A stretch of 12,458 bases of DNA from JAFCEV01 sp964473005 (GCA_964473005.1 CAYYME010000017.1:1-12458); one strand, 5' to 3'. Counted from the first letter of the stretch, positions 6,726 through 12,458 are shown. Notes: generated from the sequence alone by a model not told the origin. Numbers and translations: made by a program.

Positions 6726-6733
6726 TTTTAAAA
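6726..6733 (-). promoter_or_regulatory. TATA box of tRNA-Tyr
   Basis: TTTTAAAA is centred about 27 bp before tRNA base 1 (6702). Given the 25-bp spacing seen at the mRNA promoters here, the primary transcript would have a 5' leader of only about 0-3 nt. Confidence 0.55.
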
Positions 6734-6750
6734 GTTGTTGTTGAAAAAAA

Positions 6751-7164
6751 TTAAAGACCTATGTTTATTTCAGCTTCATCTCCGATTCCTGCAACAGATC
6801 TGTCTATCTGGGCTGTAAATATCTTATAATTTGAATCATATACTATTTTATAAGGCAAAGCTTCCCATTTCCCTTTGAATGCTCTTTTAAATGAAAAAGG
6901 CTGAAGTTTTGTTATTGGGCATTCTAATTGATATAAAAGATTGGCTAAATTCTGGCTTGAGGGGGATTTGATAAAGATTAATCTTACAAGATTTTTGTCC
7001 TTAATTATATGCCCCATTATCTTCTGTTCAGGAGTTACTGAACCATAATCAAATATCTCCCCTGTAAATGCCCCGTTAGGAAGTATATCAATACTCCCAT
7101 CTAATTGATTTTGTGCATCATTCTGCATATAAAATCCATACAAATCCATCTTAATTGCATCCAT
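6751..7164 (-). CDS. Hypothetical beta-rich protein
   Basis: The 137-residue product is soluble and rich in alternating polar/hydrophobic strands separated by Gly, Asn and Asp turns (for example DGSIDILPNGAFTGEI and KIMGHIIKDKNLVRLIFIK). That pattern suggests a small beta-barrel or sandwich; a lipocalin- or avidin-like fold is possible but I see no diagnostic motif. There is one cysteine (in LECPI) and no signal peptide. A TATA box about 25 bp before the ATG at 7164 supports this start over an internal Met at codon 6. It lies between the tRNA and the large Ig-like protein on the same strand, with its own promoter. No family recognised. Confidence 0.7.
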   Translation of the reverse strand: MDAIKMDLYGFYMQNDAQNQLDGSIDILPNGAFTGEIFDYGSVTPEQKIMGHIIKDKNLVRLIFIKSPSSQNLANLLYQLECPITKLQPFSFKRAFKGKWEALPYKIVYDSNYKIFTAQIDRSVAGIGDEAEINIGL

Positions 7165-7186
7165 AAATAAAATACCCTTTATAGAA

Positions 7187-7194
7187 TTTATAAG
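7187..7194 (-). promoter_or_regulatory. TATA box of beta-rich orphan gene
   Basis: CTTATAAA (minus strand) is centred about 26 bp before the ATG at 7164 and predicts a leaderless mRNA. Confidence 0.55.
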
Positions 7195-7232
7195 GATTTA
7201 TGAAATAAGAAATATACTTTGCAGGAAAAAGA

Positions 7233-8621
7233 TTAATCTTCCAAATCTTTTTTTCTCTGCTCTGCCACGAAGAAAGCAACGTTTGACTGTGATTCATGAA
7301 TCTTGCCTTCTTTTTCGAAGACTGCGCTTGCAGACGGAAGCGCAAACTTGCCCAGAATACCAATCTTTGAATAAACTATATACGACAAAATCCTCTTTTC
7401 CCCTGCTTCTAATTTTGCAAACTGCCAGTCTATTCTTCGGTTTTTCTCGTCGATTCTTACTGGACGGTCTCCTCCGAATTTCTCATAAATCTTTACCAGG
7501 GAAGGAAGCCTGTCTGTGATATTAACTTTCTGAACATAATCTTTTGCATGAACCAATATTGAAACTTTCAGGGCAAATTCCCCGCCTTTTGCATTCACAA
7601 AATTGATTTTTTTCTTCAGAACCAAACTTGTTTTTGAATATCGCTTTGCGAGAATTACAATTGTGATTATTAAGAGGAAGATTACGAAAGGAAGCAGCCA
7701 GTTTGTTTTCACTTTGATTTCCAGTGTTTCTCCTGGATTCACCTCTCTTGTCCAGGTATAATAAATAGCCAGTCCCTGCCTCTCCACATAATCCGGTTCT
7801 GTGTTAAATGTGGTAAACAATCTGGAGATAATATTTTTTCTTACAACTGTTTCAGAATTTGCAATTACATTCCCTTCATTCATCTTCTGCACCAGCATAG
7901 TGTTGATGATAAATCCGTAAGTTTTCTTTGTTGTTGTCACTATGTCTTTCTCCACAAATTTTATTGTTCCTTCTGCTTTTGCTTTTTGGTTCCCTGCTTC
8001 AATTTCCGCATTCATAGTGTAGAACCCGGCCATTAATTTCTTGAAGTCCTCTTTATTCAGTTTGACATTGAAGACTTTTTTTTCATTGGGGGCGAGGGAG
8101 AAACTTTCTTCAAAATTAAAGAATGCAGATGAGAACTTTACATCCAGATTCTCAAAATTGAAATTCACCCTGTTGTGTATGTAAACATTAAGGGTGCTTG
8201 AGGTGGGGTCAACTTCTCCTGAACTAATTTCGAAAATATCAGTGTCAAGTTCAATTATTTTTACTGTAAGCCATTCTTTTAGTTCATCGCCAGAACTTCC
8301 CCTGATGAAATATTCAAAATTAACAAATCCTCTTTCCTTGAAATCTTCATTGGGATAGATTTTTATCTGGACATCTTTTGTTTCTCCCTGGTTTATATGA
8401 ACTGTTCCTTTTGGATGCATGCTTGAGCCGAAAAAACTATAGAACATAAAATCATCTCCTGTTCCGAGATTTGTTATTTTTAAATCAAAAATAGCAGGCT
8501 CATTCAGGCCAGCAATCATAGCCTCTCCTGAACTTTCTTTTTCTACATTTAAATTTATAGCCAGCACAGAATTTAAAAGCAGGAGAAATAATGCTGTGCC
8601 AAGAATAATTTCTTTTTTCAT
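7233..8621 (-). CDS. Membrane-anchored protein with Ig-like/NEW3 domains
   Basis: The 462-residue protein has a signal peptide (about 1-21, ending SVLA), an extracytoplasmic region of beta-sandwich modules (about 22-305), one membrane helix (about 308-325) and a long C-terminal region (326-462). In residues 22-130 the segments FDLKITNLGTGDDF and HINQGETKDVQIKIYP match the NEW3/COG1470 style of archaeal surface proteins. The C-terminal region is itself beta-rich and resembles a DUF11-like repeat (VQKVNITDRLP, FAKLEAGEKRILSY), a fold normally found outside the cell, yet simple topology places it inside. It has no cysteines. The start is supported by a TATA box 25 bp upstream. It may be an envelope-spanning structural protein; partner and function are unknown. 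Confidence 0.85.
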   Translation of the reverse strand: MKKEIILGTALFLLLLNSVLAINLNVEKESSGEAMIAGLNEPAIFDLKITNLGTGDDFMFYSFFGSSMHPKGTVHINQGETKDVQIKIYPNEDFKERGFVNFEYFIRGSSGDELKEWLTVKIIELDTDIFEISSGEVDPTSSTLNVYIHNRVNFNFENLDVKFSSAFFNFEESFSLAPNEKKVFNVKLNKEDFKKLMAGFYTMNAEIEAGNQKAKAEGTIKFVEKDIVTTTKKTYGFIINTMLVQKMNEGNVIANSETVVRKNIISRLFTTFNTEPDYVERQGLAIYYTWTREVNPGETLEIKVKTNWLLPFVIFLLIITIVILAKRYSKTSLVLKKKINFVNAKGGEFALKVSILVHAKDYVQKVNITDRLPSLVKIYEKFGGDRPVRIDEKNRRIDWQFAKLEAGEKRILSYIVYSKIGILGKFALPSASAVFEKEGKIHESQSNVAFFVAEQRKKDLED

Positions 8622-8642
8622 AGCAGAAATAAATTTGATTTA

Positions 8643-8650
8643 TATTTAAA
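8643..8650 (-). promoter_or_regulatory. TATA box of the large Ig-like gene
   Basis: TTTAAATA on the minus strand is centred 25 bp before the ATG at 8621, predicting a leaderless mRNA. Confidence 0.6.
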
Positions 8651-8755
8651 GATTTCTATGTTTGGAAGTTTGTGTGAAATCTTTAAATTTGTTTAAAAAA
8701 GAATATTTGTTAGGGGAGAATATTATAATAAAATTCAATTAATCTGCTGATAAGC

Positions 8756-9259
8756 TTATCGCTTGCCTTCCAAATCCAGATATGCCTTTGCCTGCGACAG
8801 AAATTCATCACAGTCACTTATGAGCTTTGTTTCAAACTGCTCTATTCTCGCCTTAATCACCCATTTTTCATAAATGCTACGCAGGAATTTTTTAAAAGCG
8901 CTTGTTTCGAATTTTCCCTCATAATCTCTTATGAGGTTTCCTTTAATTTTCACTTCCACGCTTCCTTCATTCATGGTGACTTTCGCGTTTCCTTTATTCA
9001 CCTGCACTTCAGTCATTTTCAGAATCTGGAATATAACTTTTATCTGAAATTTGAAATAATCTGTAACTTTTCTTTCCCCTGTCCAGAGAATATCAATATC
9101 TTTTGAATTTCCCTTCAGTTTCTCTGTATACTTTTCCTCAAAGACAAGAAGTTCTGTTTCATCTGTAAGCCAGCTGTAGCAGAATTTGTAAAATTCATTG
9201 AAAGAAAAAATTCCTTCATTTTTAATCTTGCTTGAAAATATCTGCTCTTTTTCAACCAT
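8756..9259 (-). CDS. Conserved-looking hypothetical protein
   Basis: The 167-residue soluble protein has no signal peptide. It opens with an aromatic helix (FSFNEFYKFCYSWLTDE), continues with beta strands carrying alternating charges (about 38-115, including KVTDYFKFQIKV and EGSVEVKIKG), and ends with two helices (about 116-165) rich in Lys, Glu and Phe. The alpha-beta-alpha layout looks like a single compact domain. I have an impression of similar proteins in DPANN archaea, but this is memory and was not checked. It has its own promoter between the CBS gene and the Ig-like gene. No catalytic motif is visible. Confidence 0.75.
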   Translation of the reverse strand: MVEKEQIFSSKIKNEGIFSFNEFYKFCYSWLTDETELLVFEEKYTEKLKGNSKDIDILWTGERKVTDYFKFQIKVIFQILKMTEVQVNKGNAKVTMNEGSVEVKIKGNLIRDYEGKFETSAFKKFLRSIYEKWVIKARIEQFETKLISDCDEFLSQAKAYLDLEGKR

Positions 9260-9278
9260 GTGACATAGAACAAAATAT

Positions 9279-9288
9279 TATTTAAATA
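9279..9288 (-). promoter_or_regulatory. TATA box of the 167-residue gene
   Basis: The run GATATTTAAATAATA on the minus strand holds an octamer centred 24-26 bp before the ATG at 9259. A leaderless mRNA is expected. Confidence 0.5.
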
Positions 9289-9332
9289 TCTTATGGATTA
9301 GTTAAATATTTAAAATTAAACAGGAGTTTACC

Positions 9333-9896
9333 TCACATTGCCTCGCCGCAGGATTCACAGACAAACATGCCGTTGATTTTGTAGAGCAAATCATAGTTTC
9401 CGCATTCAGCGCAGATTCCCTCGTGCATCATTTTTCTGTCTTTTGATTTTTTTACTCTCTTCAGTTTCTGCGTTTCTTCCCTGATTTTTGCGAATTCCTC
9501 GAGTTCAGGATAGAATTCAGGATGGAAATTAAAAATGTCTTTTGCAGTAATCATGCCGACAACCCCCTTTTCATGAACAACAGGCAATCTCTCAAACTTC
9601 ATTCTCTTCATCTTGTCTATTGCTTCATTGAGTGTTGCAGAGGGTTTTATTGTTGCTATTTTTTTAGGGGAGATGTCAATGGCTTTTATGGAGGACAAAT
9701 CCTCTTTTGATTTTTTTACCAGTGCCCACAGAATATCTGACTGCGATACAAATCCTGCCAGTTTTTTTCCGTCAACAATCAGCAAACTTCCGACTTTTTT
9801 GTTGATTATTTTTTTGGCGCATTCCAGAAGATTGGTATCTGGCCTGACAGTGATTGGCTCTCTGGTCATAATGTCTGCAACCAAAATGTTTCTCAT
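9333..9896 (-). CDS. CBS-pair protein with C-terminal zinc ribbon
   Basis: The 187-residue protein has two CBS domains (about 5-60 and 72-124), each with the typical opening (VADIMTREPITVRPD; ISPKKIATIKPSATL) and closing (GFVSQSDIL; GMITAKDIF) elements. Paired CBS domains bind adenosine ligands such as ATP, AMP or SAM and act as energy or metabolite sensors. A basic linker (143-157) leads to a zinc ribbon with CAEC (162-165) and CESC (180-183). This CBS plus zinc-ribbon layout occurs in archaeal proteins, and the ribbon may bind nucleic acid or protein. The ATG at 9896 lies 25 bp from a TATA box. It is divergent from the chaperonin operon, about 140 bp apart. Confidence 0.9.
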   Translation of the reverse strand: MRNILVADIMTREPITVRPDTNLLECAKKIINKKVGSLLIVDGKKLAGFVSQSDILWALVKKSKEDLSSIKAIDISPKKIATIKPSATLNEAIDKMKRMKFERLPVVHEKGVVGMITAKDIFNFHPEFYPELEEFAKIREETQKLKRVKKSKDRKMMHEGICAECGNYDLLYKINGMFVCESCGEAM

Positions 9897-9917
9897 ATTT
9901 TTTAATAATCTTTACTG

Positions 9918-9925
9918 CTTATAAA
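9918..9925 (-). promoter_or_regulatory. TATA box of the CBS gene
   Basis: TTTATAAG on the minus strand is centred 25 bp before the ATG at 9896 and predicts a leaderless mRNA. Confidence 0.6.
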
Positions 9926-10007
9926 TGTTATTTACTACTTTATGATATATCGGATTTATTTTTTTAGTTCTCTTACTAAACCAATTATTCCTCCTATCAC
10001 AATAATG

Positions 10008-10026
10008 CTTAAATAAAAGGCAGGAG
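10008..10026 (+). promoter_or_regulatory. TATA box and SD-like site before the chaperonin operon
   Basis: CTTAAATA at 10008-10015 is centred 25 bp before the ATG at 10037, predicting a leaderless transcript. AGGAGA at 10022-10027 is at Shine-Dalgarno distance but would be outside such a transcript, so it would matter only if transcription starts further upstream. Confidence 0.5.
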
Positions 10027-10036
10027 AAATAAATTC

Positions 10037-10312
10037 ATGAAAGAGGCAATATCCAGGAGAGATATATCTGTTACAGGTGAGAACGATTACAAAGAGATAG
10101 TTGCTTATCTCGGACAAACAGCTTTTGGAAGCATGGTCTCTCTTAACCAGAAGACGAGGATTTATTATCTCAATGAAGAGCAGGACAAAATAATTACAAT
10201 GAATGATGAAAAGAAAACAATAGGATTCAGCGACAGAGTTGGGCAGGATATTATTGACATTATTAAGGATATGAATCATAAACAAAAAATCAAGGGAGGT
10301 TGCTATGGCTGA
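10037..10312 (+). CDS. Hypothetical 91-residue protein coupled to the thermosome
   Basis: This soluble, charge-balanced protein probably has a small alpha/beta fold: strands around TRIYYLNEEQDKIITMND and a C-terminal helix (VGQDIIDIIKDM). I recognise no family and no cofactor motif. Its last 8 bp overlap the thermosome gene, and the thermosome ribosome binding site GGGAGG lies within its final codons, so the two are transcribed together and probably translationally coupled. A frame on the opposite strand (9956-10330) covers it but is Cys- and Phe-rich and runs through the promoter region, so I take it as a shadow. Position alone hints at a link with folding or protein quality control. Confidence 0.7.
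   Translation: MKEAISRRDISVTGENDYKEIVAYLGQTAFGSMVSLNQKTRIYYLNEEQDKIITMNDEKKTIGFSDRVGQDIIDIIKDMNHKQKIKGGCYG
10294..10299 (+). promoter_or_regulatory. Ribosome binding site of the thermosome gene
   Basis: GGGAGG lies 5 nt before the ATG at 10305, inside the coding end of the 91-residue gene. It fixes the start and shows that this internal cistron uses Shine-Dalgarno initiation, unlike the leaderless genes around it. Confidence 0.7.
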
Positions 10313-11930
10313 CAAACCAGTTATACTCATGCCCGAGGATATTCAGAGAATTATGGGAAAAGACGCCCAGAGAAATAATATTCTGGCTGCGAGAATGATT
10401 GCAGAGGTTGTCAAGACAACTCTCGGGCCAAAAGGCATGGATAAAATGCTTGTTTCCCCGACAAATGAAATTATTGTTACAAATGACGGAGTCACAATTC
10501 TTAATGAAATGCAGATTGAACATCCTGCGGCAAAGATGATGGTGGAAATTGCGAAGACTCAGGAGAGCGAAGTCGGGGATGGAACCACAACCGCAGTTAT
10601 GCTTGCAGGAAAACTTCTTGAAAATGCAGAGAAGCTTCTGGACATGAAAATTCATCCGACTGTTATTACAAAAGGCTACAAGATTGCTTCTGAAAAATGC
10701 CAGGAAGTTCTGAATGATGTTGCGCTCAGACTGACTTCTGATGCAGATAATGAAAATATTCTGCGGCAGATTGCAATGACTGCAATGACAGGCAAAGGTG
10801 CAGAAGGCTCAAAGGAAAAACTTGCAGAAATAATAGTGCGTGCTGTGAAGCAGATTCAGAACGGAAAGAACATTGATATAAATGACATAAAAATTGAGAA
10901 GTCGAGGGGAGACGGGGTTATGGATACAGAATTAATTTCAGGAATTGTCCTTGACAAAGAGAAAGTTTCCCAGGATATGCCGTCGTTAGTCAAAAATGCG
11001 AGGATAGCTCTGGTTGATTTTGCTCTTGAGCTGAAAAATCCTGAGATTGAGGCAAAAATATCAATAACTTCTCCTGAGCAATTGCAGAGTTTTATAAGTC
11101 AGGAAGAAAAAGCAATAAGGGACATGGTTTGGAAAGTCAGCAACTCTGGCGCAAATGTTATTTTCTGCCAGAAAGGAATTGATGATTTTGCGCAGTATTT
11201 GCTATCCAAGGAGGGAATTTATGCATGCCGAAGAGTTGCGAAGAGCGACATGGAAAAACTTGCAAAGGCAACAGGAGGGAAAATTGTCAGCAATCTGAGC
11301 GAACTCACTCCTTTTGAAGTCGGAAATGCAGAGAGTGTTGAGGAAATCAGGCATGCCGATGATGTTTTGACTTATATAAGAGGATGCCAGAATCCAAAAG
11401 CACTGACAATCCTGATTCACGGAGGAAGCGGGCATGTTATAGATGAGATTGAGCGTTCGCTAAGAGACGGGCTTGGAGATGTTATCTGCTCCCTGAAATC
11501 AGGATTGGTTGTTCCGGGAGGAGGGGCAGTTGAAATTGAACTAGCGAGGCGACTGAGGGAATTCGGGCAGTCGCTGAGCGGAAGAGAACAGCTTGCAGTT
11601 GAAGAATTTGCATCTGCTCTGGAATTTATACCTGTAACACTTGCAGAGAATGCAGGACTGGACCCTATTGAAATCCTGACAGAATTGAAATCAAGGCATG
11701 ATTCAGGAGAGAAAAATACAGGAATAAATCTTCTCAACAACAAAATTGAAAATGCAATTGAGGCGAAGATTATTGAGCCTTATAAAATAAAAAGCCAGGC
11801 AATAAGTTCTGCGAGCGAAGTTGCGATTATGATTTTAAGAATTGACGATGTTATTGCTTCAGCAGGAAAGAAAGAGGGAAGAATGAATTACAGCGGTTCT
11901 ATGCCTAATTATATGGGCGGGCTGGAGTAA
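10305..11930 (+). CDS. ths: Thermosome subunit (group II chaperonin)
   Basis: The 541-residue protein is a full-length CCT/TCP-1 family subunit that assembles into a double ring and folds proteins with ATP in the cytoplasm. Visible motifs are TTLGPKGMDK (38-47), NDGVTIL (60-66), nucleotide-binding GDGTTT (91-96), catalytic Asp388 in ERSLRDGLGDV (usually ERSxHDAL, so His and Ala are replaced by Arg and Gly), and VVPGGGAVE (about 402-410). The C-terminus ends NYSGSMPNYMGGLE, with only a remnant of the Gly-Met tail found in many thermosomes. The ATG overlaps the 91-residue gene and is preceded by GGGAGG at 10294-10299. Whether other subunits exist elsewhere in the genome cannot be told. Confidence 0.97.
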   Translation: MADKPVILMPEDIQRIMGKDAQRNNILAARMIAEVVKTTLGPKGMDKMLVSPTNEIIVTNDGVTILNEMQIEHPAAKMMVEIAKTQESEVGDGTTTAVMLAGKLLENAEKLLDMKIHPTVITKGYKIASEKCQEVLNDVALRLTSDADNENILRQIAMTAMTGKGAEGSKEKLAEIIVRAVKQIQNGKNIDINDIKIEKSRGDGVMDTELISGIVLDKEKVSQDMPSLVKNARIALVDFALELKNPEIEAKISITSPEQLQSFISQEEKAIRDMVWKVSNSGANVIFCQKGIDDFAQYLLSKEGIYACRRVAKSDMEKLAKATGGKIVSNLSELTPFEVGNAESVEEIRHADDVLTYIRGCQNPKALTILIHGGSGHVIDEIERSLRDGLGDVICSLKSGLVVPGGGAVEIELARRLREFGQSLSGREQLAVEEFASALEFIPVTLAENAGLDPIEILTELKSRHDSGEKNTGINLLNNKIENAIEAKIIEPYKIKSQAISSASEVAIMILRIDDVIASAGKKEGRMNYSGSMPNYMGGLE

Positions 11931-11963
11931 ATTTTTAAATAAGAAGCTAATTGACAGAAATAA

Positions 11964-12110
11964 TTATCTTTTTTTCTTCTTTTTCCTGCCTTTTCCAGAC
12001 TTCGCAAGTTTGATTAATTTCTGAACTTTAGATTTTTTGCTCTTTTTGCTAGGTTTTCTTCCACCTTTGCTTTTTCTCTTCACCTTTTTTGCATGTTTTT
12101 TCTTTGCCAT
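11964..12110 (-). CDS. 48-residue lysine-rich basic microprotein
   Basis: The frame starts MAKKKHAKKVKRKSKGGRKP, has a middle segment KVQKLIKLAKSGKG and ends GRKKKKKR. It contains 23 Lys and 4 Arg in 48 residues and no acidic residue, so it must bind nucleic acid or another polyanion (rRNA, DNA, polyphosphate or acidic protein). The only hydrophobic patch (VQKLIKLA, 29-36) could form a short amphipathic helix. It may be a histone-tail-like, ribosome-associated or nucleoid protein, but no family is recognised. A weak TATA-like TTTATGGC (12140-12133) is centred 26 bp before the ATG. Codon use is varied (AAA and AAG, AGC and TCT), which argues against a simple A-tract artefact. Confidence 0.65.
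   Translation of the reverse strand: MAKKKHAKKVKRKSKGGRKPSKKSKKSKVQKLIKLAKSGKGRKKKKKR
11967..11985 (+). terminator. U-rich terminator after the thermosome gene
   Basis: About 37 bp past the stop the plus strand has a long pyrimidine run dominated by T (runs of 8, then 5). This suits intrinsic archaeal termination. The same bases are the Lys codons at the 3' end of the opposite-strand microgene. Confidence 0.45.
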
Positions 12111-12132
12111 GATTAGGGCTCGGTGAGAAAGT

Positions 12133-12147
12133 GCCATAAACAATGGC
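12133..12147. repeat. Inverted repeat over the promoter of the basic microgene
   Basis: GCCAT-AAACA-ATGGC is a perfect 5-bp inverted repeat with a 5-nt loop. It covers the only TATA-like element upstream of the basic microgene and could be an operator or an RNA hairpin. Confidence 0.35.
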
Positions 12148-12316
12148 TGAAATCAATCTTAACCTATCAACTTGTTTTAATGGTTATCTTCCTCGCGCTG
12201 CAAAAGAAGCTTAAAGAGTGCAGATTTCGTGCAGTGAGTTATAGCCCTTCCACTGCATTAATAGCCGAACACCCCACAGAGGCTTTCACAGTCACATCCT
12301 TTTCAGGACAACCGAT
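12148..12316 (-). ncRNA. Candidate structured RNA or leader (unassigned)
   Basis: Bases 12181-12300 are about 47% GC, well above the intergenic DNA here. No strand has a convincing reading frame. On the minus strand there is TCCT-GAAA-AGGA, a stem closed by a GNRA tetraloop (12308-12297), an AGCC/GGCT stem just after it, and a 7-bp TGCAGTG/CACTGCA stem (12257-12230). A TATA box TTTAAATA at 12345-12338 would start a minus-strand transcript near 12316, reading through the structured part toward the basic microgene. It could be an independent ncRNA or that gene's long leader. I could not match it to RNase P, SRP, 5S or 7S RNA. The downstream end is not defined. Confidence 0.35.
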
Positions 12317-12337
12317 GATTTGGATAGGATAAAAACT

Positions 12338-12347
12338 TATTTAAAAG
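12338..12347. promoter_or_regulatory. TATA-like element, usable on both strands
   Basis: TATTTAAAAG contains a near-palindromic TTTAAA core. On the minus strand it would start transcription near 12316 at the GC-rich region. On the plus strand it would start near 12365, at tandem ATG codons that open an 18- or 19-codon frame ending at 12424. Confidence 0.35.
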
Positions 12348-12458
12348 TATGCTGTTATTTTATAATGATGAATATTTCAGTCTTAAGAATTAATGTGTTA
12401 ATCTTTCAAGAATATTCTTTTTAGCACATCATCAGTTTAAGCAGATTGTTTTTTCTTG
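12348..12458. other. AT-rich window end without a convincing gene
   Basis: The only item is a plus-strand frame at 12365-12424 (MMNISVLRINVLIFQEYSF). It has no homology that I recognise and is too short to call. Confidence 0.3.

Noticed and set aside
9956..10330. 124-codon frame on the minus strand opposite the 91-residue gene
   Set aside because: It is Cys-, Phe- and Ile-rich in a way typical of antisense shadows, runs through the promoter region of the chaperonin operon, and has no start signals. The plus-strand frame has a TATA box and overlaps the thermosome start.
12115..12330. RNase P RNA or SRP RNA on either strand
   Set aside because: Some short strings resemble conserved parts (GAGAAAGTGCC; GAGGAAG; a GGAAG string), but their order and spacing do not fit, and the GGAA-loop helix of SRP RNA and the 3' conserved region of RNase P are absent. 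Left as unassigned.
12123..12332. 69-codon plus-strand frame over the GC-rich region
   Set aside because: It starts with GTG and has no TATA box or ribosome binding site. The competing frames there are equally open in places, and the region is palindrome-rich, which favours a structured RNA.
12374..12440. Possible C/D box guide RNA on the minus strand (TGATGA ... CTGA about 60 nt apart)
   Set aside because: The flanking bases do not form the terminal stem, the C box lacks the leading purine, and no clear C' and D' boxes are present.
1..12458. CRISPR array, IS element, prophage or toxin-antitoxin module
   Set aside because: No regularly spaced direct repeats, transposase motifs, terminal inverted repeats with target duplications, or recognisable phage or toxin-antitoxin proteins are seen.

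Overview
The window is AT-rich, gene-dense archaeal DNA. Diagnostic archaeal features are a group II chaperonin (thermosome) gene, TATA boxes at a fixed distance before most genes, a tRNA-Tyr with the archaeal C1-G72 pair and an intron at position 37/38, and several surface proteins with archaeal COG1361-like Ig domains. Small compact genes, many single-copy orphans and an intron-containing tRNA suggest a DPANN-type archaeon (Woesearchaeota/Pacearchaeota-like). That lineage call is inference; only the domain Archaea is firm.

Layout. (1) 40-1215: a charged coiled-coil protein. (2) 1293-4190: a tightly coupled operon of a membrane-anchored Ig-like protein, a MacB/FtsX-type permease and its ATPase. 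(3) 4208-4877: a divergent pair, a two-helix membrane microprotein (minus) and a VanZ-like protein (plus). (4) 5059-6372: an orphan soluble protein and a membrane-anchored matrixin-type zinc metalloprotease. (5) 6369-6702, minus: a 29-residue very acidic microprotein and a tRNA-Tyr with an 83-nt intron. (6) 6751-9896, minus: a beta-rich orphan, a large membrane-anchored Ig-like protein, a hypothetical protein, and a CBS-pair protein with a C-terminal zinc ribbon. (7) 10037-11930, plus: a 91-residue orphan overlapping the thermosome gene. (8) 11964-12458: a 48-residue lysine-rich microprotein (minus), a GC-rich hairpin-rich stretch that may be a non-coding RNA, and AT-rich sequence with no convincing gene.

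Organisation. In ten genes the TATA-like octamer is centred about 25 bp before the start codon, which predicts leaderless mRNAs. Genes with a predicted leader (1293, the acidic microgene) or in an internal position (thermosome) instead have a GAGG-type ribosome binding site. This regularity helps choose starts and supports several small orphan genes.

Themes. Much of the window is cell-envelope biology: a putative envelope ABC system, two Ig-like membrane proteins, a surface metalloprotease, VanZ and small membrane proteins. The rest is housekeeping (chaperonin, tRNA, CBS sensor) and two microproteins of extreme opposite charge. I see no CRISPR array, IS element, prophage or toxin-antitoxin system.
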